NCBI GenBank assembly: GCA_945889625.1
Contig: CAMDCE010000045.1
Coordinates: forward strand, 1-41,708
Direction: 5' to 3'
Length of the DNA: 41,708 nt
Source: Asaia bogorensis
Lineage (GTDB): Bacteria > Pseudomonadota > Alphaproteobacteria > Reyranellales > Reyranellaceae
Shown one piece after another: positions 24,531 to 32,565 of the stretch. Positions within the stretch are counted from its first letter, which is position 1; each line of letters starts with the position of its first letter. The notes beneath the pieces are model-generated. The model was not told where the DNA came from. It searched no databases and saw only the letters and a program-made list of their open reading frames with translations. A program made the position numbers and the translations under genes.

Positions 24531-25697
24531 ATGGATTTCGAACCCAACTCCGAACAGCAGATGCTGATCGACCAGGTCCGCCGCTTTGTGCGTGAGGAGA
24601 TTATCCCGCTCGAGGCCAAGCTCGATCCCGACGCCTCGGAGTTGCCGGACGAGGACTTCAAGCGCCTCACCGACAAGACCAAGGCGATGGGGCTGTTCGG
24701 CATCGACATCCCCAAGGAATTCGGCGGGCCGGATATCGACATCGTGACGCGCGTGATGCTCGCCATCGAAATGGCCCAGCACCGCGCCGGGCTGTACGTG
24801 CCCTGCTACGGCACCTTCGGCGGCGCCGGCCTCGCCCAGATCTTCGAGGCCAACGAGGACCAGAAAGAGCGTTACCTCTATCCGACCCTGCGCGGCGAGA
24901 AAAAGCCGTTCTTCGGCCTGACCGAACCGTCGGGCGGCAGCGATCCGGCGCGCGCCATCCAGACCAAGGCCGAGCGCAAGGACAATGGCTGGGTACTGAA
25001 CGGCGCCAAGCTGTTCATCTCCGGCGCCGACCGCGCGCAGTACGGCATCGTCTTCGCCCGTACCGACGCCAGCAAGGGTCGCGCCGGTATCACCTGCTTC
25101 ATCATTGACGCAGACACGCCGGGCTTCCATGTCCGCCGCGTCGTGCACACGCTGCGCTCCTCGAGCTACGCCACCGAACTCGAGTTCAAGGACTGCTGGG
25201 TGTCGGACCACCAGGTGCTGGGCGAGGTCAACAAGGGCTTCGCCGTCGCCAACGCCCGCCTGACGCGCCAGCGCATTCCCTATGCCGCGGGCTGCATCGG
25301 CGTTGCGATAGCCGCGCACGAGATGGCGATCGAATGGGCCAAGATGCGCTCGACCTTCGGCGAGAAGCTGGCCAACCGCCAGGCCGTGCAATGGATGCTG
25401 GTCGACAACGAGATCGACATCCGCACCGCGAGGCACTTCACCCTGGAAGCCGCCGAGAAAGCGCGCCGTGGGCTGCCGTTCCGCATCGAAGCCTCGATCG
25501 CCAAGCTCACGGCCTCGGAAGGTGGCGGCCGCGTGGTCGACCGTTCCATGCAGATCCACGGAGGCATGGGCATGACCAAGGACCTGCCGCTCGAGCGCTG
25601 GTATCGCGAGATGCGCATCCGCCGCGTCGGCGAAGGCCCGAGCGAGGTCCAGCGCATGGTGATCGCCCGCGAGATCCTGGGCAGCAATCTGCGATGA
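24531..25697 (+). CDS. Acyl-CoA dehydrogenase
   Basis: This 388-aa FAD flavoprotein oxidises an acyl-CoA to the trans-2-enoyl-CoA. It has an N-terminal helical domain, a middle beta domain with the FAD/substrate motif FFGLTEPSGGSDPA (127-140), and a C-terminal helical domain with QIHGGMGMTKDLPLERWYRE. The likely catalytic base is E368 in VGEGPSEVQRMVIA. Length is normal. Its stop overlaps the CoA-transferase start (ATGA), so the two are translationally coupled. The ribosome-binding site GAGAAAGGA sits right after the repeat. Chain-length specificity is not evident. Confidence 0.92.
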   Translation: MDFEPNSEQQMLIDQVRRFVREEIIPLEAKLDPDASELPDEDFKRLTDKTKAMGLFGIDIPKEFGGPDIDIVTRVMLAIEMAQHRAGLYVPCYGTFGGAGLAQIFEANEDQKERYLYPTLRGEKKPFFGLTEPSGGSDPARAIQTKAERKDNGWVLNGAKLFISGADRAQYGIVFARTDASKGRAGITCFIIDADTPGFHVRRVVHTLRSSSYATELEFKDCWVSDHQVLGEVNKGFAVANARLTRQRIPYAAGCIGVAIAAHEMAIEWAKMRSTFGEKLANRQAVQWMLVDNEIDIRTARHFTLEAAEKARRGLPFRIEASIAKLTASEGGGRVVDRSMQIHGGMGMTKDLPLERWYREMRIRRVGEGPSEVQRMVIAREILGSNLR

Positions 25698-26815
25698 ATG
25701 CCGGACCTCTGAGCGGTCTAAAAGTCGTCGAGTTCGGCCAGAACCTGGCCGGTCCCTACTGCGGCCAGATCCTGTCCTTCCTCGGCGCCGATGTCGTGAA
25801 GGTCGAGCGTCCCGAGGGCGACGATGCGCGCAAATGGGGGCCGCCGTTCGTCGAGGGCGACGCCTTGAGTTTCATTGCGCTGAACCGCGGCAAGAAATTG
25901 ATCACCTGCGATCTTGGCGTCAAGACCGAATGCGACGCCCTGATCGAGCGCATCGGCTCAGCCGACATCTTCGTGCACAATCTGCGGGCCGACGTGCCGG
26001 CCAAGTTCGGCATCGACGGGCCAACGCTCACCCGGCGCTTCCCACGCCTGATCTATGCCGACCTCGGCGCCTTCGGCCATGTCGGCCCATGGAAGGAGCG
26101 GCCGGGCTACGAGCCGATCATCCAGGCGGTCGCAGGGCTCATCTCGCTCAATGGCGACCCGTCGGGTCCGGAAGCGCGCATCGGCGTCTCCATCATCGAC
26201 CTCTCGACCGGCATGTGGACGGCGATCGGCGTGCTGGCGGCGCTCGCCAAGCGCACGGCGACCGGCGAGGGCAGCCTGGTCAACACCTCGCTGTTCGAGA
26301 GCGGGCTGATGTGGGCGTCGAACCACATCGCATCATGGTCGGTGACGGGCAGGATGGCGCCACGCCAGGGCACCGGCCATCCCTCGCTCACGCCCTACCA
26401 GGCCTTCGACTGCAGCGACGGGCCGCTGATGGTGTGCCCCGGCAACGACCGGCTGTGGCGCAAGTTCGCCGAGGCGCTGGGCCATCCGGAATGGCCGGAC
26501 GAGCCGCGCTTCAAGACCAACGGCGAGCGCATGCAGCAGCGCGAGAGCTTGCTCGGCATGATCGCCGCCATCATGATCCGCGAAAGCCGCGCCCACTGGT
26601 CGGCCAGGCTCGATGCGTTGGGCGTGCCCAACGGGCCGCTCAATACCGTGCCACAGGTCATGGCGCTGGCGCAGGTCGCCGCACTCGGCATGTTCGCCAA
26701 GCCCTATGAGTCGGCAAATGCGCTGTTTCACGGCCTGCCGATCAGTCTCAACGGGATCAGGGCGGGCAGTTCGGACGTGGCGCCGAAGATCGGCGAGCAC
26801 AACGGCAAAGTCTGA
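25694..26815 (+). CDS. CaiB/BaiF family (class III) CoA-transferase
   Basis: This 373-aa protein moves CoA between carboxylic acids through an aspartyl intermediate. Family segments are LKVVEFGQNLAGPYCGQILSFLGADVVKVERP, DDARKWGPPF and FIALNRGKKLITCDL. The catalytic Asp is D169 in GVSIIDLSTGMWTAIG, the position of Asp169 in formyl-CoA transferase. The C-terminal closing domain contains HPEWPDEPRF and GVPNGPLNTV. It is coupled to the acyl-CoA dehydrogenase by ATGA overlap. The pair would activate an acid and then dehydrogenate its CoA ester. Confidence 0.92.
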   Translation: MNAGPLSGLKVVEFGQNLAGPYCGQILSFLGADVVKVERPEGDDARKWGPPFVEGDALSFIALNRGKKLITCDLGVKTECDALIERIGSADIFVHNLRADVPAKFGIDGPTLTRRFPRLIYADLGAFGHVGPWKERPGYEPIIQAVAGLISLNGDPSGPEARIGVSIIDLSTGMWTAIGVLAALAKRTATGEGSLVNTSLFESGLMWASNHIASWSVTGRMAPRQGTGHPSLTPYQAFDCSDGPLMVCPGNDRLWRKFAEALGHPEWPDEPRFKTNGERMQQRESLLGMIAAIMIRESRAHWSARLDALGVPNGPLNTVPQVMALAQVAALGMFAKPYESANALFHGLPISLNGIRAGSSDVAPKIGEHNGKV

Positions 26816-26833
26816 AGCTGGCGCGCCCCAGCC

Positions 26834-27727
26834 TTAAGCCGCAAAACTCAGGCAGTACTCGCGCACCTGCTCGAGCGGGATGCGCGCGTGGCTTTGTACG
26901 ATTATGAACTTGCCGCCGGGATCGCTGCCGCTCGGCAGCTTCTGCAGCCGCTCGAAATCGTCGACGCCCCAGACGCAGGACTGCTCGGAGAACAGCTGTG
27001 TGTCGTGGAAATAGCAGGGATCCCAATGGAGGTGATAGTCGAACAGGTTGCCCTGGAGCTCGGCGACGCTGGTGTAGAGCGAATATTCCGTCCACTGGAT
27101 CGTGCCGATCTTGCGCAGGACCCGGGTGCCCAGCGACGTCATGGGATCGATCGGGCCCAGGCGGAAATGCTCCAGCGTCTGGGCCGCCAGCTTGCCATGC
27201 AGGATGTTGGGCGTGACCGACAGGCCGTGCGCCTTGTCATCGTAGGGCACGCCGACTGCCGCGGCGGCGTTCTGCCACCAGTCGTGATGCCGCTTGGGCT
27301 CCCAGCGCGACATCGCCCGGCCCTTGTCGAGGAAAGTCGCGGCATCGAAGTCGCCGACGCAGGCGACGTCCGAGTCGAGCGTCAAATAGCCGTCGAAGCC
27401 CAGTTTGGCCGGCACGTGGAGTTTGACGATCTGCTGACGGTACCAGCCGGGCAACAGGTAAAATCCACTCACCGGCGGGAAGAAATCGCTCTCCGGGCGA
27501 ACCGCGACGTCGATATTGGCAAACCGCGGCAGGCTCGAGCGCAACAGCTGCACGTCGCGCCAGGGTGAAACGATCAGCAGCTGGAAGGGCTTGGTATCGC
27601 GCCAATGCCGCGCCAGCGATTCGATCAGCAGACCCGCACGCTCAAGATCGCCCCGGCGCTGCAATTGGCGCAAGGCCAGAGGCAAAATGGCTTGGCGAAC
27701 TTCGGAAAACATCGGAGCGGTGGGCAC
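26834..27727 (-). CDS. DUF6492 family, glycosyltransferase-like protein
   Basis: This 297-aa protein has a nucleotide-sugar-type Rossmann start (FQLLIVSPWRDVQLLRSSLPRF) and a DxD-like motif in GFDGYLTLDSDVACVGDF. This fits a GT-A-like fold, as annotated for DUF6492. The C-terminal half has ILHGKLAAQTLEHF, WTEYSLYTSVAEL and a terminal HARIPLEQVREYCLSF. It may act on a surface polysaccharide. No polysaccharide genes are adjacent. It is convergent with the CoA-transferase gene. A second Met at residue 6 is an alternative start. Confidence 0.72.
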   Translation of the reverse strand: MPTAPMFSEVRQAILPLALRQLQRRGDLERAGLLIESLARHWRDTKPFQLLIVSPWRDVQLLRSSLPRFANIDVAVRPESDFFPPVSGFYLLPGWYRQQIVKLHVPAKLGFDGYLTLDSDVACVGDFDAATFLDKGRAMSRWEPKRHHDWWQNAAAAVGVPYDDKAHGLSVTPNILHGKLAAQTLEHFRLGPIDPMTSLGTRVLRKIGTIQWTEYSLYTSVAELQGNLFDYHLHWDPCYFHDTQLFSEQSCVWGVDDFERLQKLPSGSDPGGKFIIVQSHARIPLEQVREYCLSFAA

Positions 27728-27769
27728 TGCAAATATAGATGGGGTTGCCGGTGTTGGATATCAATTAGA

Positions 27770-27827
27770 GCATAGTCCGACCGGCTGAGGCGCGCATACG
27801 CGCCGCGATCAGCCGGTCGGACCATGC
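27770..27827. repeat. Large cruciform-type palindrome
   Basis: The outer arms GTCCGACCGGCTGA (27775-27788) and its exact complement (27809-27822) are extended by GCAT/ATGC. An inner 6-bp hairpin, GGCGCG-CATA-CGCGCC, lies at 27789-27804. It lies 43 bases upstream of the DUF6492 start. It has no U-tract and may be a palindromic repeat unit or a factor-dependent boundary. Confidence 0.8.
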
Positions 27828-27933
27828 CTACAAAGGAGACGCTTGGCGCAACGCGCTTCCGCTCCAGCAGGTAACGTTTAGTAGTTGACGCCGCGTGAAC
27901 CCGTTTCGAGCGTCACCGCGTCTGACAAATCTC

Positions 27934-27962
27934 AAAAAAACGCCGGGCCCAAAGGCCCGGCG
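27934..27962 (-). terminator. Intrinsic terminator on the minus strand
   Basis: A perfect 9-bp GC stem (CGCCGGGCC / GGCCCGGCG) has a 4-base loop and, on the minus strand, is followed directly by seven U. It would end the sRNA candidate and any read-through from the LysR gene. Confidence 0.88.
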
Positions 27963-28060
27963 AGTCAAACAGGGAGGCTTCACGTCTGGGAGACGTGGGA
28001 TCAAAGGGATCCCGAGTTTCGATCGCGATCAGCCGAAACCTTTCGTGTCGAAGACCTGAT
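27934..28060 (-). ncRNA. Candidate AbcR-like (alpha-r15 type) small RNA
   Basis: On the minus strand four hairpins follow each other: GTTTCG/CGAAAC (28039-28016), GGGATC/GATCCC (28013-27997), CACGTCT/AGACGTG with loop CCC (27997-27981), and the terminator. CUCCC motifs lie in the third hairpin and in the single-stranded CCUCCC stretch (27977-27972), as in AbcR-type RNAs that mask ribosome-binding sites. The gene lies downstream of an LsrB/VtlR-type regulator, the known activator of abcR genes in Rhizobiales. The 5' end is estimated. No ORF is credible here. Hairpins were found by eye, not by a covariance search. Confidence 0.55.
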
Positions 28061-28068
28061 ACCAAATT

Positions 28069-28089
28069 ACACCCCACCCGGTGGAATGT
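28069..28089. promoter_or_regulatory. 21-bp dyad upstream of the sRNA candidate
   Basis: The plus strand reads ACAnnCCACC, one C, then GGTGGnnTGT, an inverted repeat with 8 of 10 pairs matched. It lies just upstream of the estimated sRNA start and could bind the LysR-type regulator encoded beside it. No consensus for that regulator was available to compare. Confidence 0.45.
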
Positions 28090-28167
28090 TAGGGTCGAAG
28101 TTCGGAACACTGGCATGCGGTCTGCGCATGCCTCTCACTACCTATGCAATACTGCATCTCATACCGG

Positions 28168-29058
28168 CTAAAAACGTGTCTCGGCCACCTTGCGCAGGAG
28201 GAAATCGCGGAACACCGCGATGCGCTTGGAATGCCGTAGCTCCTCGGGATAGGTGAAGTACACATCGGTCGTACGGACATTGAGGTCGGGCAGCACGGCT
28301 TCGAGCTTGGTCGATTCGCGCGCCAGATAGTCGGGCAGCGAGGCAATCCCCAGGCCCGATTCGACAGCGCGGAAGATGCCGTAGGTATTGTTCACGCGCA
28401 GCACGACCAGGCGCGGATTCTGGTCCGGATTGCCTTCGTGGAGCAGCCAGTTGACGTCCTGCACCGGCGCGCGGGCATCCTCGCCGAAGATGATCATGCG
28501 ATGCTGGTCGAGCTCCTCGACCTTGGTCGGCCGCCCGTACTTCTGGATGTAGGTGTGCGAGGCATAGACGTGGCTGCGCACCGTGAGCAAGTGGCGCTGC
28601 ACCAGTCCCGGCTGGCGCGGCATGACCATGCGGATGGCGACATCGGCCTCGCGCATGCCGAGGTCGAGCTCGTTGTCCGACAGCACGAGGCTGACGTCGA
28701 TCTCCGGATACATCGCGATGAATTCGTGCATCTGCGTGGTCAGCCAGGTCGAACCGAAGCCCACGGTCGCGTGGATCTTGAGGCGGCCCGCAGGCTTGTC
28801 CTGGTTGGCGCGCAGCAGCGCCTCGGCGGTGTTGACCTTGGACGCCATATCGCGCGCGGTGCGGTAGAGCAGCTCGCCCTGCTCGGTGAGGATGAGGCCG
28901 CGCGCATGGCGATGGAACAGCATCACCCCGAGCTGCTCCTCGAGCGCTCCGATCTGGCGCGAGATCGCCGATTGACTGAGCTTCAGCCCCTCGCCCGCAT
29001 GCGTGAAACTTCCGGCGTCAGCCACGGCCTGAAAGATCCGCAGCTTGTCCCAGTCCAT
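28168..29058 (-). CDS. lsrB: LysR-type regulator, LsrB/VtlR type
   Basis: In this 296-aa protein, the wHTH is at 1-60 (MDWDKLRIFQAVADAGSFTHAGE, LSQSAISRQIGALEEQLGVMLFHRHARGLILTEQGE) and an effector-binding domain follows. It resembles alphaproteobacterial LsrB/VtlR along its length, including STWLTTQMHEFIAMYPEIDVSLVLSDNELDLGMREAD and DVYFTYPEELRHSKRIAVFRDFL. Location just downstream of trxB supports this. I see no cysteine in the protein, so the thiol sensing reported for Sinorhizobium LsrB cannot apply. Start 29058 has an AGAGGGGGG site; an ATG at 29118 overlapping the trxB stop is possible. Confidence 0.8.
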   Translation of the reverse strand: MDWDKLRIFQAVADAGSFTHAGEGLKLSQSAISRQIGALEEQLGVMLFHRHARGLILTEQGELLYRTARDMASKVNTAEALLRANQDKPAGRLKIHATVGFGSTWLTTQMHEFIAMYPEIDVSLVLSDNELDLGMREADVAIRMVMPRQPGLVQRHLLTVRSHVYASHTYIQKYGRPTKVEELDQHRMIIFGEDARAPVQDVNWLLHEGNPDQNPRLVVLRVNNTYGIFRAVESGLGIASLPDYLARESTKLEAVLPDLNVRTTDVYFTYPEELRHSKRIAVFRDFLLRKVAETRF

Positions 29059-29114
29059 GCCGTTGCCCCCCTCTGGCGCCTTGGCGCCGCGCGCCAAACG
29101 CCGATCCACGCCGT

Positions 29115-30086
29115 TCATTCCGCGGCGCGCGCGACCTGCGCCTCCTGGCGCGCCAGCCATTTCTCCGCCTCAAGTGCTGCCATGCAGCCGGTGCCGGCCG
29201 CGGTGACAGCCTGGCGGAAGATCTTGTCCTGGACGTCGCCCGCGGCGTAGACGCCCTCGATATCGGTCGCTGTCGAATCGGGCTTGGTGAGCAGATAGCC
29301 CTCCGAATCCATGGCGAGCTTGCCCTTGAACAACTCGGTGTTGGGCGAGTGGCCGATGGCGATGAACACGCCGTCGGTGGCGATCTCGCGCTCGACGCCG
29401 GTCTTGACGTTGCGGACGCGCACGCCCTTGACCAGCGGCGCCGGTGTCTTCTCGCCCACGATCTCCTGCAGCGTCGTATCCCACAGCACGGTGACCTTGG
29501 GGTTCCTGAACAGGCGATCCTGCAGGATCTTCTCGGCGCGGAACGAATCGCGGCGATGGATCAGTGTCACCTTGGAGGCGTGGTGGGTGAGATAGAGCGC
29601 CTCCTCGACCGCGGTGTTGCCACCGCCGACCACGACCACTTCCCGGTTGCGGAAGAAGAAACCGTCGCAGGTGGCGCAGGCCGACACGCCGCCGCCTCGG
29701 AAACTCTCCTCGGATGGCAGGCCAAGCCACTTGGCGGTGGCACCGGTCGAAATGATCAGTGAATCGGCCTCGTAGCGGTCGCCGGAATCGCCGATGCAGG
29801 CGAACGGCCGGCGGCTGAGGTCGACCTCGACGACCGTGTCGAAGAAAAGCTCGGTGCCGACATGCTCGGCCTGCTTCTGCATCTGCTCCATCAGCCAGGG
29901 GCCCTGGATGACATCGGCGAAGCCCGGATAGTTCTCGACGTCGGTCGTGATGGTGAGCTGGCCGCCGGGCTGGATGCCCTGAACCAGCATGGGTTTGAGG
30001 CTCGCGCGGGCGGCATAGATGGCCGCCGTGTAGCCGGCCGGCCCCGACCCCAGAATGACTACCTTACCTCGATGAGTTGCCGCCAT
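29115..30086 (-). CDS. trxB: Thioredoxin-disulfide reductase
   Basis: This 323-aa flavoenzyme passes electrons from NADPH to thioredoxin. It has the FAD-binding motif VVILGSGPAGYTAAIYAARA near the start, the redox pair C137-A-T-C140 in VSACATCDGFFFRN, the NADPH-binding motif VVVVGGGNTAVEEALYLT and the C-terminal FAD motif GVYAAGDVQD. The start MAATHRGK at 30086 is preferred to the ATG at 30113 because it matches the family N-terminus and has an AGCAGG site. It is divergent from lrp. Its stop overlaps a possible upstream start of the LysR gene. Confidence 0.95.
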   Translation of the reverse strand: MAATHRGKVVILGSGPAGYTAAIYAARASLKPMLVQGIQPGGQLTITTDVENYPGFADVIQGPWLMEQMQKQAEHVGTELFFDTVVEVDLSRRPFACIGDSGDRYEADSLIISTGATAKWLGLPSEESFRGGGVSACATCDGFFFRNREVVVVGGGNTAVEEALYLTHHASKVTLIHRRDSFRAEKILQDRLFRNPKVTVLWDTTLQEIVGEKTPAPLVKGVRVRNVKTGVEREIATDGVFIAIGHSPNTELFKGKLAMDSEGYLLTKPDSTATDIEGVYAAGDVQDKIFRQAVTAAGTGCMAALEAEKWLARQEAQVARAAE

Positions 30087-30265
30087 GACCTGCTCGCATC
30101 CCGTATTCCGCATATCAGGTCACATATATGCAAACCTCACCGCGGTTGCACGGCCCATCTGATTTTCCGGCGCAATTGTTCACAGAACATCGGCTCGTTC
30201 TCGCAACTTTATTGCGCGAATGGCATGGTTCTGGCATAGAGCGCGGCCAACGGGAGGAAACCTGA
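30087..30265. promoter_or_regulatory. Divergent trxB / lrp promoter region
   Basis: This 179-bp region holds two dyads: GCATAT/ATATGC (30110-30131) near trxB and GCGCAAT/ATTGCGC (30170-30176, 30211-30217) near lrp. An Lrp/AsnC regulator commonly controls its divergent neighbour, so these are candidate sites. AT-rich words near 30110-30130 could hold the trxB -10. No confident boxes were assigned. Confidence 0.45.
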
Positions 30266-30742
30266 ATGGCTCGCGCAAAGCTCGATCGAATCGACCGGCG
30301 CATTCTCAGCGACCTGCAAGCCAATGGCCGCATGACCAACGTGGAGCTGGCGCAACGTGCCGGCATCTCCGCCCCGCCCTGCCTGCGTCGGGTGCGGGCG
30401 CTCGAGCGGGCTGGCGTCATCAAGGGCTACCACGCCGAACTCAGCCCCGAGACCCTGGGCTACAGCGTCTCGGTGTTCGCCCTGGTCGGGCTCAGCAGCC
30501 AGGCCGAAACCGATCTCAAGTCGTTCGAGGATCTGGTCGCCAAGTGGGACGAGGTCCGCGAATGCCACATGCTGGCGGGCGAGGCCGACTTCCTGCTGAA
30601 GATCGTGGCCGAGACTTGGGACGACTATCAGAAATTCCTGACGACGCGGCTGACCTCGGCGCCCAACGTCAGCCACGTCAAATCGATGATGGTCTTCCGC
30701 ACCGCCAAGGCGCTGCCGGGCGTGCCGATTTCAACGGAGTAG
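30266..30742 (+). CDS. Lrp/AsnC family transcriptional regulator
   Basis: In this 158-aa protein, the N-terminal wHTH (LDRIDRRILSDLQANGRMTNVELAQRAGISAPPCLRRVRALERAGVIKGY) precedes an RAM/AsnC effector domain with the usual strand pattern (VSVFALVGL, VRECHMLAGEADFLLKIVAE). Such proteins form octamers and sense amino acids. It starts at an ATG with a GGGAGGAAA site and is divergent from trxB, an arrangement also seen around lsrB in rhizobia. Probable targets are itself and trxB, by position only. Confidence 0.92.
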   Translation: MARAKLDRIDRRILSDLQANGRMTNVELAQRAGISAPPCLRRVRALERAGVIKGYHAELSPETLGYSVSVFALVGLSSQAETDLKSFEDLVAKWDEVRECHMLAGEADFLLKIVAETWDDYQKFLTTRLTSAPNVSHVKSMMVFRTAKALPGVPISTE

Positions 30743-30784
30743 GCGCATTCACATGCGCCGGCGGGCGGCAGAGCCTTCTGGCGA

Positions 30785-30805
30785 TTTTCGGCCTACGGCC
30801 GAAAA
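30785..30805. repeat. Hairpin TTTTCGGCC-TAC-GGCCGAAAA
   Basis: A perfect 9-bp stem with a 3-base loop lies between lrp and the NTF2-like gene. The A-rich 5' arm and T-rich complement make it terminator-like on either strand, although the T run is in the stem rather than after it. Confidence 0.55.
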
Positions 30806-30842
30806 CGCTGAGGGGCGAGAGCCCGCGCAGGAGTTAGGGAGC

Positions 30843-31229
30843 ATGGACACCTTCACCAACGTCGATGTGACGCTCGAGCGACTGCACGAGATCGCCGACG
30901 CCTTCGCCCGCCGCGACGTCGACGGCATCGTCAATTCCTTCGCCGACGACGGGGAGTTCCGCAACGCCAAGGGCCCCGACTACTGGGGCCAGAGCTACAA
31001 GGGCAAGGCCGCCATCCGCAGTTACTTTGAGCCGCTGTTCGCCACGAGCAGCGACGTCAAGTGGCGGCACACCAGCGAATTCATCTGCGGCAACCGTGCC
31101 GTCACCGAATGGCACCGCACGGCGACGCTCCGGACCGGCGAGAAGCAGTCGTGGCTGGGCTGCGACCTTTACAGCTTCCGCCGCGGCCTGATCGTCATGA
31201 AGGATACCTACATCAAGGTCGTGGTCTGA
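30843..31229 (+). CDS. NTF2-like (SnoaL-type) protein
   Basis: This 128-aa NTF2-fold protein has an N-terminal helix LHEIADAFARRDVDGIVNSFADDGEF, the cone strand YKGKAAIRSYFEPLF and C-terminal strands (AVTEWHRTATLRTGEKQSWLGCDLYSFRRGLIVMKDTYIKV). It belongs to the SnoaL-like/ketosteroid-isomerase superfamily; substrate unknown. The ATG at 30843 follows TTAGGGAG; an in-frame start at 30753 would encode hairpin sequence. It is unrelated in detail to the other NTF2-like protein at 4481-4858. Confidence 0.8.
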   Translation: MDTFTNVDVTLERLHEIADAFARRDVDGIVNSFADDGEFRNAKGPDYWGQSYKGKAAIRSYFEPLFATSSDVKWRHTSEFICGNRAVTEWHRTATLRTGEKQSWLGCDLYSFRRGLIVMKDTYIKVVV

Positions 31230-31243
31230 CGGTCAAGCTTGGC

Positions 31244-31330
31244 CCTCTCCCCCTAGCGGGGAGAGGAGCCTGATTCTTATGTTCACGCTTATGTTCCTCT
31301 CCCCCGCTAGGGGGAGGCTAGGTGAAGGGG
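31244..31330. repeat. Palindromic repeat, family A (ORF-less copy)
   Basis: A hairpin CCTCTCCCC-CTAGC-GGGGAGAGG lies at 31244-31266, then a 29-base spacer, then CCTCTCCCCC-GCTA-GGGGGAGG at 31296-31317 and GGTGAAGGGGAATCGAC. The last words match 4405-4424 in complement, which ties this copy to the one at 4359-4448. Confidence 0.8.
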
Positions 31331-31361
31331 AATCGACCAAGAAAGGGCTTGCGGGGAACAG

Positions 31362-31391
31362 TGTGTATCTATAGCCTACCTTAAATACACA
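31362..31391. promoter_or_regulatory. Inverted repeat TGTGTAT / ATACACA upstream of yciB
   Basis: Perfect 7-bp arms are separated by 16 bases, in the AT-rich leader 39 bases before the yciB ATG. A TATAG word lies between the arms. It is a candidate operator or promoter element; no regulator can be named. Confidence 0.45.
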
Positions 31392-31429
31392 GCGTTGTCA
31401 TAAAGACGACTCAAAGGAGGTCACCGGCC

Positions 31430-31999
31430 ATGAAGGATCTCTTCCAGGCGTCCAAGGTCCTGCTGCTCGACATGGCGTCGACGCTGCTGTTCCTCGCGGT
31501 CTATATCGCGACCGACAATCTCTTTCTGGCTGTCGGCCTCGGCATGGCGCTGGGCCTCACCCAGATCGGCTGGCAGCTCTTTCACAGGCAGCCGGTCGAG
31601 GCGCTGCAATGGCTGAGCCTGGTTATCATCCTGTCCTCGGGCGCGGCGACCTTCGTCACCAACGATCCGTTCTTCGTGATGATCAAGCCCACGATCATCT
31701 ACGTCGTGGTCGGGGTGGTGATGCTGAAGCGGGGCTGGATGGTGCGCTACATCCCGGAGATTGCCCGACAGACCGTGCCGGACCTCGCCATCACCTTCGG
31801 CTACGTCTGGGCGGCGCTGATGTTCTTTTCGGCCGCGCTCAACATCGGGCTGGCGCTCAGCCTCGAGGTCACGGCCTGGGCGGCGGTGAAGTCGGTCTGG
31901 GCGATCGGCAGCAAGGTCGCCCTGTTCCTGATCCAATACGCGGTGATGAAGTCGACGGCGATCCGCCGGGTGCGGACGCAGATGGCGGCGGCTACTTGA
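31430..31999 (+). CDS. yciB: YciB/IspZ-family inner-membrane septation protein
   Basis: This 189-aa inner-membrane protein has about five helices. Landmarks are ASKVLLLDMASTLLFLAVYIATD, the conserved FFVMIKPTIIYVVVGVVML and a C-terminal IQYAVMKSTAIRR. YciB/IspZ family members link envelope synthesis and division in enterics and Shigella. The strong ribosome-binding site AAAGGAGGT lies 9 bases before the ATG. It is convergent with greA, with 42 bases between stops. It is a single-gene transcript by position. Confidence 0.88.
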   Translation: MKDLFQASKVLLLDMASTLLFLAVYIATDNLFLAVGLGMALGLTQIGWQLFHRQPVEALQWLSLVIILSSGAATFVTNDPFFVMIKPTIIYVVVGVVMLKRGWMVRYIPEIARQTVPDLAITFGYVWAALMFFSAALNIGLALSLEVTAWAAVKSVWAIGSKVALFLIQYAVMKSTAIRRVRTQMAAAT

Positions 32000-32041
32000 A
32001 CTGGACGCCCGGCACGCGGGCGTCAGCCCGCGTTACCGGCG

Positions 32042-32518
32042 CTATGCCTTGAACTGGACGCCCACGACTTCGTAGGATTTGGCGCCGCGCGGCGTCTGGA
32101 CCTCGACGGTGTCGCCGACGGTCTTGCCGATCAGCGCCTTGCCGATCGGCGAAGTGACCGAGATGCGGCCCTTGGCGAGGTCGGCCTCGTAGGGCCCGAC
32201 GATCTGGTATTTCATCTTCTCTTCGGTGTCTTCGTCAGCCAGGCGAACGGTCGCGCCGAACTTCACGACCTTGCCGGTGAGCTTGGCGAAGTCGATCACC
32301 TCGGCGCGCGAGATGATGTCCTCGACCTCGGCGATACGGCCCTCGATGAAACTCTGGCGTTCGCGCGCGGCGGTATACTCGGCGTTTTCCGACAGGTCGC
32401 CGTGCTCGCGCGCCGCCGCGATCGCCTTGATGATCGACGGGCGCTCGACGCTCTTGAGCTGTTTCAGTTCGTCCTCGAGGTGCTTGAGCCCCGGGGCCGT
32501 CATCGGCACCTTTTCCAT
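32042..32518 (-). CDS. greA: Transcription elongation factor GreA
   Basis: This 158-aa protein rescues backtracked RNA polymerase by stimulating transcript cleavage. The N-terminal coiled coil begins [22 protein letters not shown]. The acidic tip residues needed for cleavage are in [14 protein letters not shown]. The C-terminal FKBP-like domain includes [34 protein letters not shown]. The start at 32518 matches the family; an ATG at 32554 adds 12 unrelated residues. It is the last gene of carA-carB-greA, a common alphaproteobacterial order, 91 bases after carB. Confidence 0.95.
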   Translation of the reverse strand: MEKVPMTAPGLKHLEDELKQLKSVERPSIIKAIAAAREHGDLSENAEYTAARERQSFIEGRIAEVEDIISRAEVIDFAKLTGKVVKFGATVRLADEDTEEKMKYQIVGPYEADLAKGRISVTSPIGKALIGKTVGDTVEVQTPRGAKSYEVVGVQFKA

Positions 32519-32565
32519 GGTCTGGATCGTCCTTAATGAATCGAACGGCGTCAACGCCCAACGAT

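Noticed and set aside
27913..28116. 67-aa minus-strand frame over the sRNA candidate
   Set aside because: It reads through stable hairpins and part of the terminator, has no recognisable ribosome-binding site and no domain.
29116..29118. ATG overlapping the trxB stop as LysR start
   Set aside because: It is possible, but it would add 20 residues untypical of the family and has a poor ribosome-binding site compared with 29058.
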